Below are positions 21,876 to 34,600 of a stretch of 64,000 nucleotides of DNA, piece by piece. Position 1 is the stretch's first letter; each line of letters opens with the position of its first letter. The position numbers and the translations under genes are program-made. Where the stretch lies: the NCBI RefSeq assembly GCF_001411555.2, contig NC_049912.1, positions 17,158,341-17,222,340 of the forward strand, written 5' to 3'. The notes under the pieces are model-generated. The model was not told the DNA's origin. It saw only the letters and a list, made by a program, of their open reading frames with translations, and made no database searches. The stretch is from Juglans regia. Lineage: Eukaryota > Streptophyta > Magnoliopsida > Fagales > Juglandaceae.

Positions 21876-23238
21876 CATGTATGGATTGCTTTCGTCTGTC
21901 ATACGAGAGATCTGAGAGAGATCAGAATCCAAGGTGAGGTGCATGCGTAGAACCGAAGAGATCGACAGGACTCTGAAAATGTGGGTTTGTTGATAACGAA
22001 CTACCACCAGCAACTACGCATTAATGCACACCTCTCTTTGCTTTTTACGTGTGCACATATGCAATATTATATACATATATATAATTATTAACTACAATTA
22101 AGTGTCTTAATTATTATTATTATTATTATTATTTGACTTGTCCTTTCAAGAGACTCGTGTTATGATGATAATAATGATAATATTAGATACAATCCTACGT
22201 GTCGTTTAGATAATGAGTTGAGATGATATGAATTTAAATAAAAGTTAAATAAAATATTTTTAAAATATTAGAATATGCAAGCTACACGTATTTTTTTTAA
22301 AACAAGTGAGATTCATCATTAAAAAAATAATTTTTTAATGTGAATCATAAATTTATCAATTTTATTCAAAAAATACGAAGGATATCCTAAAACTGAAAAA
22401 AAAAATCAAATCAAATCAAATCAAATTAAATTTAAGGGGATCATCACGAGTTCCCAACTATCATCTTCGTCGCCACGAATAAGCACTGGATGTTGCCAAA
22501 AATGGTCCCAATGAAGGAACGTATAAGTTTTCTTTTTACCAAAATTATATCAAAACAAAAGAACTAATTGATAGCCATGCAGTGCTGATGCCGATAAATA
22601 TTCATCAACCACATGCAACGTCCATCCGTCCCTCCCTCCCTATTTATATATATATTATATTACTCGTCCTCATCGCCGGCCAGATACCTACCAGACTAGT
22701 ACTCGAACTTAAAAGCTGTACTGGACCAATTCCAAAGGTCTTTTCTTTTTTCCCCTTTGTGCCTCTCTTCCCATGCTACATTACTTCTACAGGTCGGTTT
22801 TATCACTGCAATTTGCTGTAGTACATTTTTCGCAACAGAAGAATTTCAGGGGAAAACTCACAAACCCATCTCAAATTACGTACTAGGGGTACTGCCCACC
22901 TTACACGGGCGATCAGCCACCCCTCCTGCACCCTTCATATGTCCATTTGACAGGCAGACGGGTGGCTCAGTCCACCATTCGAATCCCTGCCCCTAACATC
23001 ACCGTATCACAATAAAAAATTAAATCACAATCACCATATCACAACCATATGCATTGGGAGTCCACCATTGAATAGATCTGCGCTCGGAGACTCACGATCG
23101 TGGCTTTCCATGCACGAAAATCACATAATTCTGAGATACTCTAAGTGTCTAAATGAGCCAAGTATTCTTAAGTAATCTTAGGAAACTGAGAGGCCATTAG
23201 CCTATCAGACTTCTTTTAGGGTGACGAGTCATTGGTGG
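21876..23238. other. Non-coding DNA
   Basis: No gene is recognised. It includes an ATT trinucleotide run (22111-22131), a truncated 'gatgag' Tourist-like start at 22200-22290, and an AT-rich imperfect inverted repeat at 22285-22385 (acgtattttttttaaa against tattcaaaaaatacg). The right part (22600-23230) is GC-richer, with no ORF of credible composition. Confidence 0.45.
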
Positions 23239-23741
23239 TAGGGGTGATACTTGCACCTGCTGGATGGGTGGTTGCCGGACCCGCCCTACATGTGCGCAGC
23301 CAGGGGGAGGGGGGAGAGAGAGAGTTGGGCCCCCAGGCCCCGCCCCCCATGGGCTGAGGTTGATTGGCCCCTAGGGCCATCCACCTATAACTCACGGCGA
23401 GAGAAAGCTTCTAGAGAGAGAGATCCCTGGGGGGTCCCAAAAAGACAGTGAGAGGGAGAGAGACTGCGACGACAACTGGATGGGACAATGGGAGAGAGAC
23501 TCAGAGAGGAAAGAGAGAGAGAAAAAAGATAAAGAGACACGAGGAGGTTTTCAAAACAAAAACTTACACCAAACGACATCGTTTTATTAAAAATTTTATT
23601 TTTTTAATATATATATATATTAGAGAAATAATTTGAACCAAGCGGATGGGGGAAATCCCAGGTGGGCTTGGGCCTAGCTCGAGCACAGTCCCCTAGCACC
23701 CAGATGCGTGCAAACGTCCACCTGCCAGCCACCCACCCCTA
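23239..23741. mobile_element. hAT-type MITE, GC-rich
   Basis: The ends are taggggtgatac and ccacccaccccta, flanked by 8-bp target-site duplications attggtgg (23231-23238) and ataggtgg (23742-23749), a 7 of 8 match. Subterminal gatgggtgg and ccagccaccca words are inverted copies. The interior is unusually GC- and GA-rich (gggggagagagagagttggg) and has no coding capacity beyond simple sequence. Confidence 0.8.
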
Positions 23742-23749
23742 ATAGGTGG

Positions 23750-24527
23750 TCGAATCTAGATATTATTTGCCCATCCCATTTAATTTTGAATTATTGTATA
23801 TAAATTTTATGAATTATGAATAATAATTTATAGTTCTCATTTCAGACTCGATTCATGGGAGTTGTATAGATGTGATTTATATAAATTATGGAGTTTATAA
23901 TTGTTGCTGCATTTAAGTTTAATAACTCCATCTATTATAGGCTAAGATGATTCTCTCCCATTTTCAATGATGGAGTTAAATTTCTAAAAATATTGATTCT
24001 TTAATAGATTAAGATCCCCTAATTTCGTTTTCAAATTCTTGAAGGATTCTAGAGGAAGATAGGCAGTAGTTGCATGTCGTAGATCCTATATCATTTATTA
24101 TTTTGTTTAGAGGAATAATATTGTGAAGTCTACTTACTATGTTCATTTTTAGTACAAAATACTTGCCTACAATTAGCCTGAATTTTAAGAGATCTCAATC
24201 CTTACTCTCTAGCTCACATTCCATTAACCAATTTATTATTGTTGCTAATACATCATTTAAGAAAAAATGAATCTATGATAACACCTACTTTTTTTTTTCT
24301 TTTTTTTAACTTTTGTGGTTTTGAAAACCTGTTTTTGCTTTTTTTAATTTTGAAAATTTAATACTCAAGTTTCACATCAAAAATAAATTTGAAACCCCTA
24401 CTTCAATTTTCGTCAATTTCTCAACAGAAAACATTGAAATGATCGCATGGGAGTCAAGAAAGATAGACTTGTGACCCCCTCTCCTCTGCAACTTCTTTAA
24501 TAAAGTTACATATTATGAATACTTAAG
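23750..24527. other. Non-coding DNA
   Basis: AT-rich sequence with poly-T runs (24291-24308). No gene or element end is recognised. Confidence 0.5.
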
Positions 24528-24764
24528 GTCTTAATGAAATATAAATAACCTCCTCCTGAGATTAGACTTGGAAAGTCTTCTCTTGTTTTTTTCTCTCTAG
24601 AAGAAAACTGAAGTGAAGTGGGGTCCACTGAGATTCTAACAAAATCAGAGGTGGGTGGGAGTGGAGGGGCAAAATAATGGACACTTCCGTCGTTTGTGTG
24701 GGGGATGAAAGAGGTGGTTTTTGAGTGGTTTTCGGTGGCGAGAGTGGGATTTCAATGGTGAGTG

Positions 24765-26040
24765 ATGAATGAAATTGAGGATAGATGGGAGAAGCTGAAG
24801 TTGACAGAGGAGGAAGCCCAAAATATTGATTTTGATGATGCTGAGTTGGAAGAACTGAAATATAAAGAAGATGTTAGTCTAGTTGGGAAATTCTAGATAG
24901 AGAGGCAAATCAGTAAAGGTTTGATCGAAGCAAACAATGGCAAAAATTTGGAGGATCAGTAGAAGAGCAAGATTCCATGAAGTGGGATCAAATGTTTTTG
25001 TGGTGGAGTTTGCTAACCAAGCTGATAAGTAGAGAATAATGGAGGGGAGACCATGGTTACTCGACAATCAATTGTTTGTGCTCTTGAACTTTGATGGCTT
25101 CACACCTTCACAGAAATTGAACTTGAATATCGAAAGATTTTGGGCTCAACTACATGATCTGCCATTAAAATTAATGAATAAGGAGAGGGGGATGATCTTT
25201 GGTGGAACGATTGGTAAAGTATTGGAGGTAGATACGGAGGAAGATGGGAGTGGATGGGGTCTGTTTCTGAGAGTACTAATTGAAGTAGATCTATACAAAC
25301 CCTTAGCAAGAGGAAGGACCATTAATATGAAGGGGAAGGCTTAATGGATTCCTGTAAGGTATGAGAAACTACATCATTTATGCTTTAGTTGTGGATGTAT
25401 TGTGCATGAAGAATCAGGATGTAAGGGGAAGGTGAGCATGGTTGAGAGCAGGGGGTAGAGTAATAAAGAGTGATTTTGAAGCTCGGAGAAGTGGGTAAAA
25501 AAATATTTAGAGGGGAAGAGTAGTGGTGATGGAAGAGGAAAAAAAGAAAATGAAAGGTTAGAGAAAGTGAGGGAAGGAGTATTGAGGGAAGAGACAGAAG
25601 AGGTTCCTGTTAATCAGGAATGTGAGCTAAGCAGAGGGGAGAGTAGAGAGGATAAAAGGGAGGAGGTAGTGAATAAGGAGAAAAGAAGTTCAAAAGGAAA
25701 TAAAAAATAAAAAAAAGTTTCTGAAGTAGAGAGGTAAGAAAGGGAAGGGGAGATGTTGGCTAAAGTAAATCTAGAGAGGGAAAAGGGGGTGGAAGGGAGT
25801 AGTTGGTTGAACGAAAGCAGTAAAATAGGGAAGGTGAAAGGGGTATGGAATAGGAGAGCTAGGGAGCAAGGCAAGAAGGGTGATATAATTATTGACTTAT
25901 CTCCTACCAAGAGATTGTTAAGATCAGGGATTGATAGAGAAGAGGAGGAGAGAGTTAGTAAAAAAGTAAAAGGGGTGGAAGGAAGCATGATTGAGATGGT
26001 GGAGGGAAGCATGACTGATTTGGTGGAGGCTGTAAAGCAG
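24765..26040 (+). pseudogene. LINE ORF1 remnant (DUF4283-like plus zinc knuckle)
   Basis: It begins MNEIEDRWEKLKLTEEE. After stops comes a DUF4283-like segment (KIWRISRRARFHEVGSNVF, VVEFANQADK, then MEGRPWLLDNQLFVLLNFDG). A zinc knuckle follows at 25381-25422, CFSCGCIVHEESGC, which keeps the CX2CX4HX4C spacing. The C-terminal half is a Lys/Glu-rich tail. These proteins bind the element RNA as the chaperone partner of ORF2. At least six in-frame stops or frame changes are seen. Confidence 0.85.
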
Positions 26041-26054
26041 CCCCACCAATTATT

Positions 26055-29000
26055 ATGAAAATATTCAATTGGGACTGCGGAGGGCTTGGGAACCCTCAGA
26101 CAGTTCAAGATCTTTGCCAACTGGTAAAGTAGAAGTTGCCCAATGTAGTGTTTTTGATGGAGACCAAGATGAGGAAAGCTAAAGGTGAAAAGATTAGAAG
26201 AAGACTGAAGTAGGAAGGTTGTTTGGTGATTGAACCAATAGGATTGAAGGGTGGGTTGATGTTGTTATGGAACCAATCTATGGAAGTTGAGGTGGTGAAC
26301 TACTCTCAGTGGCATGTTAGTGCTTGGATTAAAGATGTGGAAGGCAATGCTAAATGGCTGTTAATAGGCTTCTATGGACAGCCTAAAACCTATCTGAGGG
26401 AAGAGACATGGATTTTATTAAGTTCTTCAAAACCATAAGATGATCATGGGTGGTGTGTGGTAGGTTATTTCAATGAGATATTGGTACATGATGAGAAGAG
26501 AGGGGGGAGGTAGAAATCAGAAAAACAGATGGCTCGTTTTAGAGAGGTGCTGGAGATGGGGGGGTCTGTTTGATTTGGAGTGAAGAGGGGATAAATATAT
26601 GTAGAAGGGTGGGTGGAAGTTTTGGTTGCAACGAGCTCAAACCATAGACCTATCTTACTGCGCATGAACCAAAAAATAGAGAGAGTTTGGAGACGAAAGA
26701 GGTTATTAAGGTTTGAAGCATGTTGGTCTCTAGAAGAGAAATGTGAAGAAGTCTTAAAAGAAGTATGGCAAAAGGGATCAATGTGTGGGGAACCATCAGA
26801 AGGGCTACTGAATAAGCTAGATGACACTAAAGGAGCTCTACTTAGATGGAGCAAGCAAATGGCCTATGATCAGAAGAGAGCCTTAAAAGACAAAACATAA
26901 CTGCTAAGAGAACTACAAGAAAATGAAGGATGCCACAACACTGCAGCTATTAAAGCTTTACAAAGGGAGAATGAGAACTTAAGATGGAAGCAAAGAGCCA
27001 AGGTGAACTGGTATCAAATGGGGGATAAAAATACTAAGTTCTTTCACAGTTGTGCTAATCAAAGGAGAAGGTATAACATAATTCAGTTGATAGTTGATGA
27101 GTAGAACATGAGGTACATGAGTCCATAAGGTCTGGCAGGGGCATTCAAATGTTTTCTTGAGAACCTGTTCACTTCCTCTGATCTTGATTGTAGAGAAATT
27201 GAAGACTGTCTGAAGGAATTGACACCATGTGTTACAAGAGGGATGAATGACCACCTTTCAAAAACTTTTTTTAGAGAGGAAGTAGAAGAAGCTATAAGAC
27301 AAATGGATCCTCTAAACTTCCCTGGACCTGATGGTTTTAGAGCTTGTTTCTACAATAAGCAATTGCATGTAATTGGTGAGGAAGTTAGCAACTCAGTGTT
27401 GGTTTGGCTAAATGGTAATTCTTTAATTTCTCATGCAAACTTCACTTATATAGCACTTAACCCTAAGATTAAAGAACCAAAGATGGCTAGTGATTTCAGA
27501 CCCATCAGTTTGTGTAATGTAGCTTACAAGATAATGGCAAAAGTGAAGGTTGAAAAGTGCGTTAAATGAAATTATTTCCCCTAACCAAAGTGTCTTCATA
27601 ACTGGGAGGTTTATTACTGATAATTTTATGGTAGCATATGAGGTTTTGCACACAATGAAAGTGAGGAAAAAAGGAAAATTGGGGAACATGGCTATCAAAT
27701 TTGACATGTCCAAAGCTTATGATAGGATTGAATGGCCATACTTGCTAGTTGTTGTGAGAAAGATGGGCTTTTGTAATGAGTGGATAGAATTGACTATGAA
27801 GTGTATGTTAACTGTTTCCTATGATGTTCTTGTAAATGGTAAATCAGATGGGAGAATCAAGCCTTCAAGAGGTTTGAGGCAAGGAGACTCATTGTCTCCC
27901 TATTTACTTATACTATGTGATGAGGGACTTAACTCCTTGCTAAACAACTCAGACATGAGGGGAGAGACAAGAGGAGTGACTGTTTCAAGGGATGGGACTT
28001 GAGTTAATCACTTAGTCTTTGCTGACTGCATACTCTTTGGCAGAGCCAAGATAGAGGAATGGGCAAAAATTCAAGGTTTATTATTGAAATATGAAAAAGC
28101 ATCAGGTCAATTCTTAAAGAAAGATAAAACAACAACCTTTTTCAACTCCAATTCAAAAAACGAAGATAAAAATAGGATAATAGAAGGAGGTGGAGCAGTG
28201 ATAAAAGGTAGCTACGAGAGGTATCTGGGGCTACCTGCAGTAGTAGGGAAATCAAAATACAATGCTTTTAGGAGCACAAAGGAGAGAGCATGGAAGAAGA
28301 TTGATAATTGGAGAAACTCTTTTTTAACAGTTGCAGGGAAAGAAGTTTTAATAAAAGTAGTCCTTCAAGCAGTGCCCACTTACATAATGAGTGTGTTTTA
28401 ACTTCCAAAGAAGTTGTGCAGGGAGCTTAATGTTATGCTTGCCAAGTTTTGGTGGGGTAATCGACAAAAAGTGAATGGTGTTCATTGGTGCTCTTGGGAG
28501 AGTATGGGGAAACATAAAGGGAAAGAAGGTCTGGAGGGACATAGAGAGCTTCAGTATGGCTCTTTAGGCTAAACAGGGATGAAGGTTATTGCAGAACAAG
28601 ACTAGTATGGCTGCTAAGATTCTTAAAGAAAAGTACTTTAATGACAAGTCTCTATTGGAAGCAAAATTAGGCCACAAGCCATCTTATATGTGGAGAAGTG
28701 TGTGGAATGAAGTGAAACTTTTGAGGGAGGGACTGAGATGGAAGGTAGGTAATGGTGACAATATTAAAATATGGGGTCAGAGATGGCTAGCAACACCTTC
28801 AACTTTCTTTGTACAATCTCCAGTCTCGGTTCTAAATAATGAAACAAGAGTGTGTAAATTGATGCAATGCATAGGGGAGTGGAATGAGTCATTGATTAGA
28901 ATAATTTTTAGTAAAAAGGAAGCTGATCAGATATGAAGCATGCCATTGAGTAGCATGAATGTGGAAGATAAAATGATTTGGGGTCCATAAAAAAATGATT

Positions 29001-30069
29001 GTTTTCTGTAATGAGTGCATACCACTTGGAGTTTGAAAGAAAGAAGGCTAGCAGATGTGAAAACTAAAGGCATCAAGAGAGGGATTGAAGTTGGGAAAGC
29101 ATTTGGAAAATGAATGTTTCAGGGAAAGTTAAATTATTTCTTCGAAAATCTGTTCATGAGTTTCTAGCTACCATGAGAAACCTTTTTTTTTAAGACAGTA
29201 ACAGACAACCCCTATTGCCCCATTTGTAGAAGAGATGAGGAAACAATTATGCATGTGGTTTGGCAATTTCCTGCAGCTTGTGATGTGTGGTTAGAGTCAT
29301 TGAGTATATTGCAGGAGATGAAGAAAGAAGAATCAGATCTACTAGCTCTGTGGGAAAAATTAGTGAAAAAGTTGAATGGTTCAGAACTAGAAGAGGTAGT
29401 TGTTGTGATGAGGGGCTTATGGTTGAGAATAAATGAGTGTGTCTTTGAAGACAAGTTCAAATCTCCAAGTCCAGTAATAAGATTTGCTAAGCATTATCTA
29501 ACAAAATACCAATTGGCTCAGTAGACAGCAAAGGCAAGTAGTAGCAAGAATGAGGGGAGTCGTAGCAGAAATCTGAGGTGGGAGAAACCAAGTCTAGGTT
29601 TTGTAAAAGTTAATTGGGATGCAGCAGTTGACAAAAAGGAAAAGAAGGTGGGTATAGGGGTTGTAATCAGGGATAAAGAAGGGGAAATGTTAGAAGCTGT
29701 GGAGGGACAAAAGCATAATGTTGATCAACCTGTTGTTGCTGAAAGTCATGCTTTGTGGAAGGCAATGGATGTGTACAAAGAACTCAAATTTGATAAAGTA
29801 CTTTACGAGGGAGATGCTCATGTGGTAGTTAATGTTATTCATAATAAAAATGAAGATTTATCATACTATGGAAGTCTAATAGAAGGTATGAAGCAGTTAC
29901 TGAAGTATAGAACACATTGAAAAGTACAGTTTCCTCATAGAACTTACAATAAGGCAGCTCATATTCTAGCAAAGGAAAGCTTATTTTTACAGTCTGAATT
30001 GGTTTGGATAGAAGATACACCTGATTGCATTAGAAGAATTGTAGAGAGGGAGAGATGTTGTAATGACTA
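26055..30069 (+). pseudogene. LINE ORF2 remnant (endonuclease, RT, RNase H)
   Basis: It starts MKIFNWDCGGLGNPQTVQDL, the usual endonuclease opening, with FLMETKMRKAKG following. Reverse-transcriptase blocks are readable from about 27240: FRPISLCNVAYKIMAK, NQSVFITGRFITDNFMVAYE, FDMSKAYDRIEW (motif A), RGLRQGDSLSPYL, then VFADCILFG where the catalytic F/YADD should be. Next comes AGKEVLIKVVLQAVPTYIMS, a zf-RVT region near 29090-29300, and an RNase H of the RVT_3 type at 29585-30060 (VKVNWDAAVD, VGIGVVIRDKEGEM, AESHALWKAM, VLYEGDAHVVV). More than ten stops or frameshifts are visible. The second catalytic Asp of motif C is Cys (28029-28031 tgc), so the RT would be dead even without the stops. Confidence 0.92.
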
Positions 30070-30212
30070 ATACAACGTGATCAATGAATACAAATTTATT
30101 TAAAAAAAACAGTCTTAATGAAATATTGGCTATCTATCTTAAAGAAATATAGCCAACGACCAAAATCATTAGAAAGATAGACATAATTCTCCTCTAAATT
30201 GTATAGAATGAA

Positions 30213-33200
30213 TGTAATACTCGGGCCCAAGGCCTAGGCCAAAAATAAAATAAAAAATTCAGCTTCTGAAGACCCAGAAACAACATCATTTTGGTAAGTC
30301 TCCTTCCCTTGCTTTCGGTTTCTTCTTCGAAGATTCTTTCTCCTTTTTCCCCTTCATTTCTTCCCCACTTCTCTTCAACGAAATTTCCTACCTCCACGTT
30401 TTCAGTAGTTGCCTCATATTCTTGGATTGCATGTGTTAAGTTTCTTCCATTTTTCATTTCACCCGTACCCTAGAATTTCCTTCTTCAAATTTTTGAACAC
30501 CTTGGTGCGGTGTGTTTGTGAAGCCGTTGCCGACAAACTCCATCACCTGAGCAACACAGATAAAGGCTCTTCCCCGTTCTTTCTCAACCCTTTGTGATAT
30601 TTTCCCCTTTCCCCAAATTTCTAGGTTTATCTTCCATCCTTTCTCTATTTTCACTCACGCACACACCGATCCCCTCACTCACTCACTGATTTCAGTCACG
30701 CACACACTCAAACTCTTACTTACTCTTTGATTTCTCACTCATGAACTCATTCACAGATCACTCCTCCAAACCGTGTCGTGCCATCACAGCGGCTTCCGTC
30801 GTCGCAAGTGGATCCTCCACGCATCGGTAAGCCCACGTTTCTCTATCCCTCTAAGTTCATTATTCCACCTAAATTATGGTATTTGATTTTATGTGTAATT
30901 TTAATTTTTTTTTTCCCTTGCCAATCGAATGGCCGTATGACTCCCTTTTGCCTGAGTGTGTTTGATTGCCTTCAAACCCTCACTGCTGTTGAGTTTTTGT
31001 GTTGAGATCCTATATCGAACAACGGTAACTTCATCTCCCTCACGCATTCTATTTTTTCTCATCATTATGTCTCATTTATTCTCACTCGTTCTAAAATTCA
31101 GATTCATCAGCTCGTTTAGTATTACCCTCGTGATCGGTAGAAATTGGTATTGCCCAATCTCGGTTCGAAGTGCGGCAAGGTAATGACTTGTTCAATATTA
31201 GTCACCATTTTACATGACCCAGTGCTTGAATTATTCTAACGTCACTATTTCATATCATAGGATAGCACTAACACCCCCAAACAGTGTTGTTTTTGCTCTT
31301 TAATTTCACAAGTCACGCACATGAACTTAGGTAAGATATTCAAAATTTTAAGCTTCTTGTCGACATTGGTACGTGGGATATTTTTTATGAATTATGGTTG
31401 CTAGATGGTTTTTGTTAATGAATGCAGTTATGTGAGCGTTTGGGGTACTTACGTACTCTGTGGATTGTTCTGGGTTTGAGTGGTATTTGCTCGTGTTGGT
31501 TGGGTTGGTGAGCATGGTGTTTTAGGGTGAGACTTGCGGCTAGCTAAGTTATTTTATAACTGTTATTTGGATTGATCATGATAGTTTGGATGTATTGGTG
31601 TTGTGTGCTGATTTGTTTGAGTTTAAGGAGATTGTCAGGAGTTGTTATGTGTGTGATAAGAAATGATGGAAGTTGCTGGAAATTTTTAACTGGGTTATGT
31701 TTGAATGGTAGGATCTGTAAATGGTTTTGTGTTCTGTTATGTGGCTGGCAAGGAGAAATTGTTGGCTGTTTGGGGCATTACGTGACTAGTTTGTTGTGAC
31801 GTACTTGCGAAGTGGATTATTATTAAGTTATACGGGTTGTTAAGTGGATGTTAGGTGGAGATTACTTGGTGCTGGAGTGTAAATATAGATGGTTTGAAGA
31901 GGGGTTGTTCAGGTTTACCTTATGGTGGATTATGGATTAAAAAAGGGATGGTTTGGAGTTTTATTAAATAAGCTTAGTGGTATACCTGTTTGGGTTATTA
32001 ATTGTGTGGTAAATATTTATTGTTTTAGGTTGTGATACTGTTAGAAGTCGGACTCAAGGCGTATCTTATACAAGGCAAGAGTCAGATAAGCGGGGTTCCT
32101 ATATTAGACTTTGTATAAAAGAAATGAAACGAGGTTGATTTTGAAAATATGCATGCTTGCTTTGAACAAAACCTAAAAATAACCTCAGATATGTGTTCTG
32201 CAGATTCATGAAATCTATATATGAATGAAGTATTTTCTGTCATGACTGATGTAGACATGAGTTTATTTTGTTGCATTTTGTTTCTAAATTGTGCAAAAAA
32301 TAGTGAACATGAGATCTAAATGTTTGCTTTGATTAAATGAAAATGTTTTGACTATTCTATTTTTGAATATGTGAAATGATCAAAAACTATTCAGTACTCT
32401 ATTTTGATACGATGTGTTATTTAGAAACCTTGGCATGAATTTCTGATTCTGTATCTGAATATGATTTGTTTTTTATGTTGCCTCTGTTCGGTCAATCTCT
32501 ATTAAGGCCCTGTCATGGGTATAATAATGGCATATGGCCCCGTCACGGGTATAATGGCGGTTTATAACTCTACCACGGAGGTTAAACATGGTATACGGCT
32601 CCGCCATGGGTATAATAGAGGCATACGACCACACCATGGGTATAATAATGGCATGCGGCCCCGCCACGGGTATAATGGTAGTTTATAACCCAACCACAAA
32701 GGTTAAACATGGTACATGACCCTGCCACAGGTATAATGGTGGTTTATAACCCTACCACGGGGGTTAAACATGGTATATGTCCCAATGTTATGCTCTGATA
32801 TGATATGAAGATGAGGTCTCAGTCTATGATATGCCAAAGTTTTTTGAATAAGAAAGTTTTTTTGAAAGTTTCGCTCTGATATTTTGATAACATATTTGAT
32901 TATGCATTCTGAAAACAAATACTCTGATTCTGCATTATGAAAGTAAATTTTTTGTTCCGTTTTCTAAACTTGGTAAATACTCATATTTACATACCAGTAT
33001 ATGTTCCTTGCTTACTGAGTTGTAGATAACTCATCCCTTTATCTTTACAATATTTTCATATGACTTTGATATTTTAGCTAAGGATCAATAATAGAATACA
33101 TGGGCAAGATTAGTTGAGGACAATAGATGAGTACCACAGGCTGGTACTAGTGCTATTGGTGAATTTAGTATTCAGTAGACGCAATTCAATATGTTTTGGA

Positions 33201-33286
33201 TGATTGTGGAGACTTATTGGCATTGTGAAGTTGATTATCAAGTAACAAGAGTTAACTCCCTAGACTTCCGGGGTTGGGACGTTACA
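30213..33286 (+). mobile_element. Putative solo LTR, about 3.1 kb
   Basis: The segment begins tgtaatactcgggccc and ends ggggttgggacgttaca, TG..CA ends that are imperfect inverted repeats of each other, as in long Gypsy LTRs. The interior has a leader-like C/T-rich part (30290-31350), no credible ORF, and a minisatellite of 'gggtataatgg' units at 32500-32790, as is common in large plant LTRs. The 5-bp flanks (atgaa, ttacc) do not match, and no primer-binding site or second LTR follows. It could be a recombined or truncated solo LTR, or a host gene's leader. Confidence 0.5.
32500..32790. repeat. Minisatellite inside the putative LTR
   Basis: Alternating units of about 33-35 bp: one carries 'ccgccacgggtataatgg', the other 'accacggaggttaaacatgg'. 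Roughly eight unit copies are readable, diverged at single bases. Confidence 0.8.
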
Positions 33287-34348
33287 TTACCTTACCTATA
33301 AAATAAGAACCTAACTTGCATCAATTTCTAGTTTTATGCAAATTCCTAATTAAACGAATAATTTAGAATTGAAATCCTGAATACATTAAATAACCTATGT
33401 TTCCCTAAAGTCTAAAATCCTTGTAACCTTCAAAGTATCTCTGCATTTAAACATCTATTTTTTCTTAATTCTATTATAGAAAATAATCATAAATAATAAA
33501 CCCTAAGATCAACATTAATTGGGCCGGGACCTTTTTATAATTTAGCTATAAGGCACTTGGACCGCACGTGGGAACCTTTCATATTATATAGCAACGTGTT
33601 TCACCCTTAAGTCCATGCTATCTTGGAGAGGGAGAGAAGGAGAATAACGTAGACAAATATAGAGGGAGAGCGCCTAACGTGGAGAGAGAAAGCTTACGTT
33701 GCGTGAGAGAGAAAGTGTGTGTGTTAGAGAGAGAGAGAGACTCACGTGGAGAGGGAGTGTGTAGCCGAGAGTTATACCGATTGTGGATGAGCTTCCACGG
33801 CTGACTGGCTGTGAGTGGTTGTTGCAGGTCTTGTGGACCTTGCTCCTCTTTGTTGGATACAACTCTTGTGAACAACTATGGTGTGCACTTGTGCAGTGTC
33901 CGTCTTCCTGGTGGCCCCCTACTGGGTGGTGCGGCCAGTGGCATTTTCTAAGGTTTAGTACACTTGTATGTGTGGAAGGTCGATTTTGGAAGCGTGCGGC
34001 ATCATCGGTGATGTGCAACTCGTACAATGGGCGATAGGGCTGTACCAGTACATGCAATATATGGTCTCATGTGGTGTAGTTTCCAAGGTCCTCTGACGTT
34101 CAGTGGTGGCCAGGTGAATGAGTTGGGCAGCTGAAGGTGATTTGCAGCTTCCTCTATTTTAAGGATGTTAAGGATACTTTGCCTTAGTCTAAGGCTCGAC
34201 AAATGTGACATAGCTGACCTCGAATTCTAAAAGATTCTTTTGTATCTACTTTCTAATATTTCATTGCATTCAATATTAATTGTAATTGATATGTAATTAT
34301 TTCATGCAATATGTAAATCAATATAAATGGAAAATAATCACCACTTCA
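33287..34348. other. Non-coding DNA, possible promoter- or LTR-like sequence
   Basis: Contains a GA-rich part (33625-33770) and a GC-richer part (33780-34200) without a recognisable protein in any frame. The sequence leads directly into an LTR-end-like block at 34349, so part of it may be a degraded LTR. Confidence 0.35.
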
Positions 34349-34600
34349 AATGTGTGGTGGTTTCATCAAACTTTCTCATGATATCACGAGCCAAACTAGA
34401 TTAGCATCCTCTGTCTGATCCCTTCATCCTCCCTCTCAATGGCTACTGAGCTCAAAAAGATGGCACTTTTATTGTCGCATAGGAGAAGAGGCCATTGTGG
34501 AATTGAAACCTGTAGGCTGTCATGAAGAAGGTGCGTAAGCCAAAGAAATTCGGCTGGAGTGTGCGCAAGAAATGTGTGGTGGTTTCATCAAACCTTCTCA
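34349..34600 (+). mobile_element. Copia-type remnant: LTR end, primer site, gag start
   Basis: After an LTR-like end (tggtttcatcaaactttctc) comes 'tgatatcacgagccaaac', a worn form of the usual Copia primer-binding site (tggtatcagagcc). The ATG at 34440 then opens MATELKKMALLL, reminiscent of a Copia gag start. At 34571-34600 the LTR-end block is repeated (aatgtgtggtggtttcatca), so the remnant lies between two 30-bp direct repeats 222 bp apart. Nothing else of a Copia element is present. Confidence 0.5.

Larger units (their letters stand above)
24543..30111 (+). mobile_element. Full-length L1-type LINE, decayed
   Basis: This non-LTR retrotransposon is flanked by perfect 15-bp target-site duplications (gtcttaatgaaatat at 24528-24542 and 30112-30126) and ends in an A-rich tail (30101-30109). 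It has a 5' leader of about 220 bp, a nucleic-acid-binding ORF1, then ORF2 with endonuclease, reverse transcriptase, zf-RVT and RNase H regions in the usual plant L1 order. The length of about 5.6 kb is that of a complete copy. Many stops and frameshifts in both ORFs, and a changed reverse-transcriptase active site, show it is dead. Confidence 0.93.

Noticed and set aside
22884..22995. A short hAT-like segment (taggggtac ... gccccta)
   Set aside because: Only about seven terminal bases match, and the 8-bp flanks (ttacgtac, acatcacc) do not agree.
24543..30111. Reading the LINE as a host RNase H or reverse-transcriptase gene
   Set aside because: The domain order, A tail and 15-bp target duplication identify a retrotransposon.
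32500..32790. CRISPR-like array of ~34-bp units
   Set aside because: Units are adjacent and diverged without unique spacers, and this is plant DNA; it is a minisatellite.
33618..34057. Open frames on both strands near the GA-rich stretch
   Set aside because: Overlapping frames on opposite strands, low complexity at one end, and no recognisable family.
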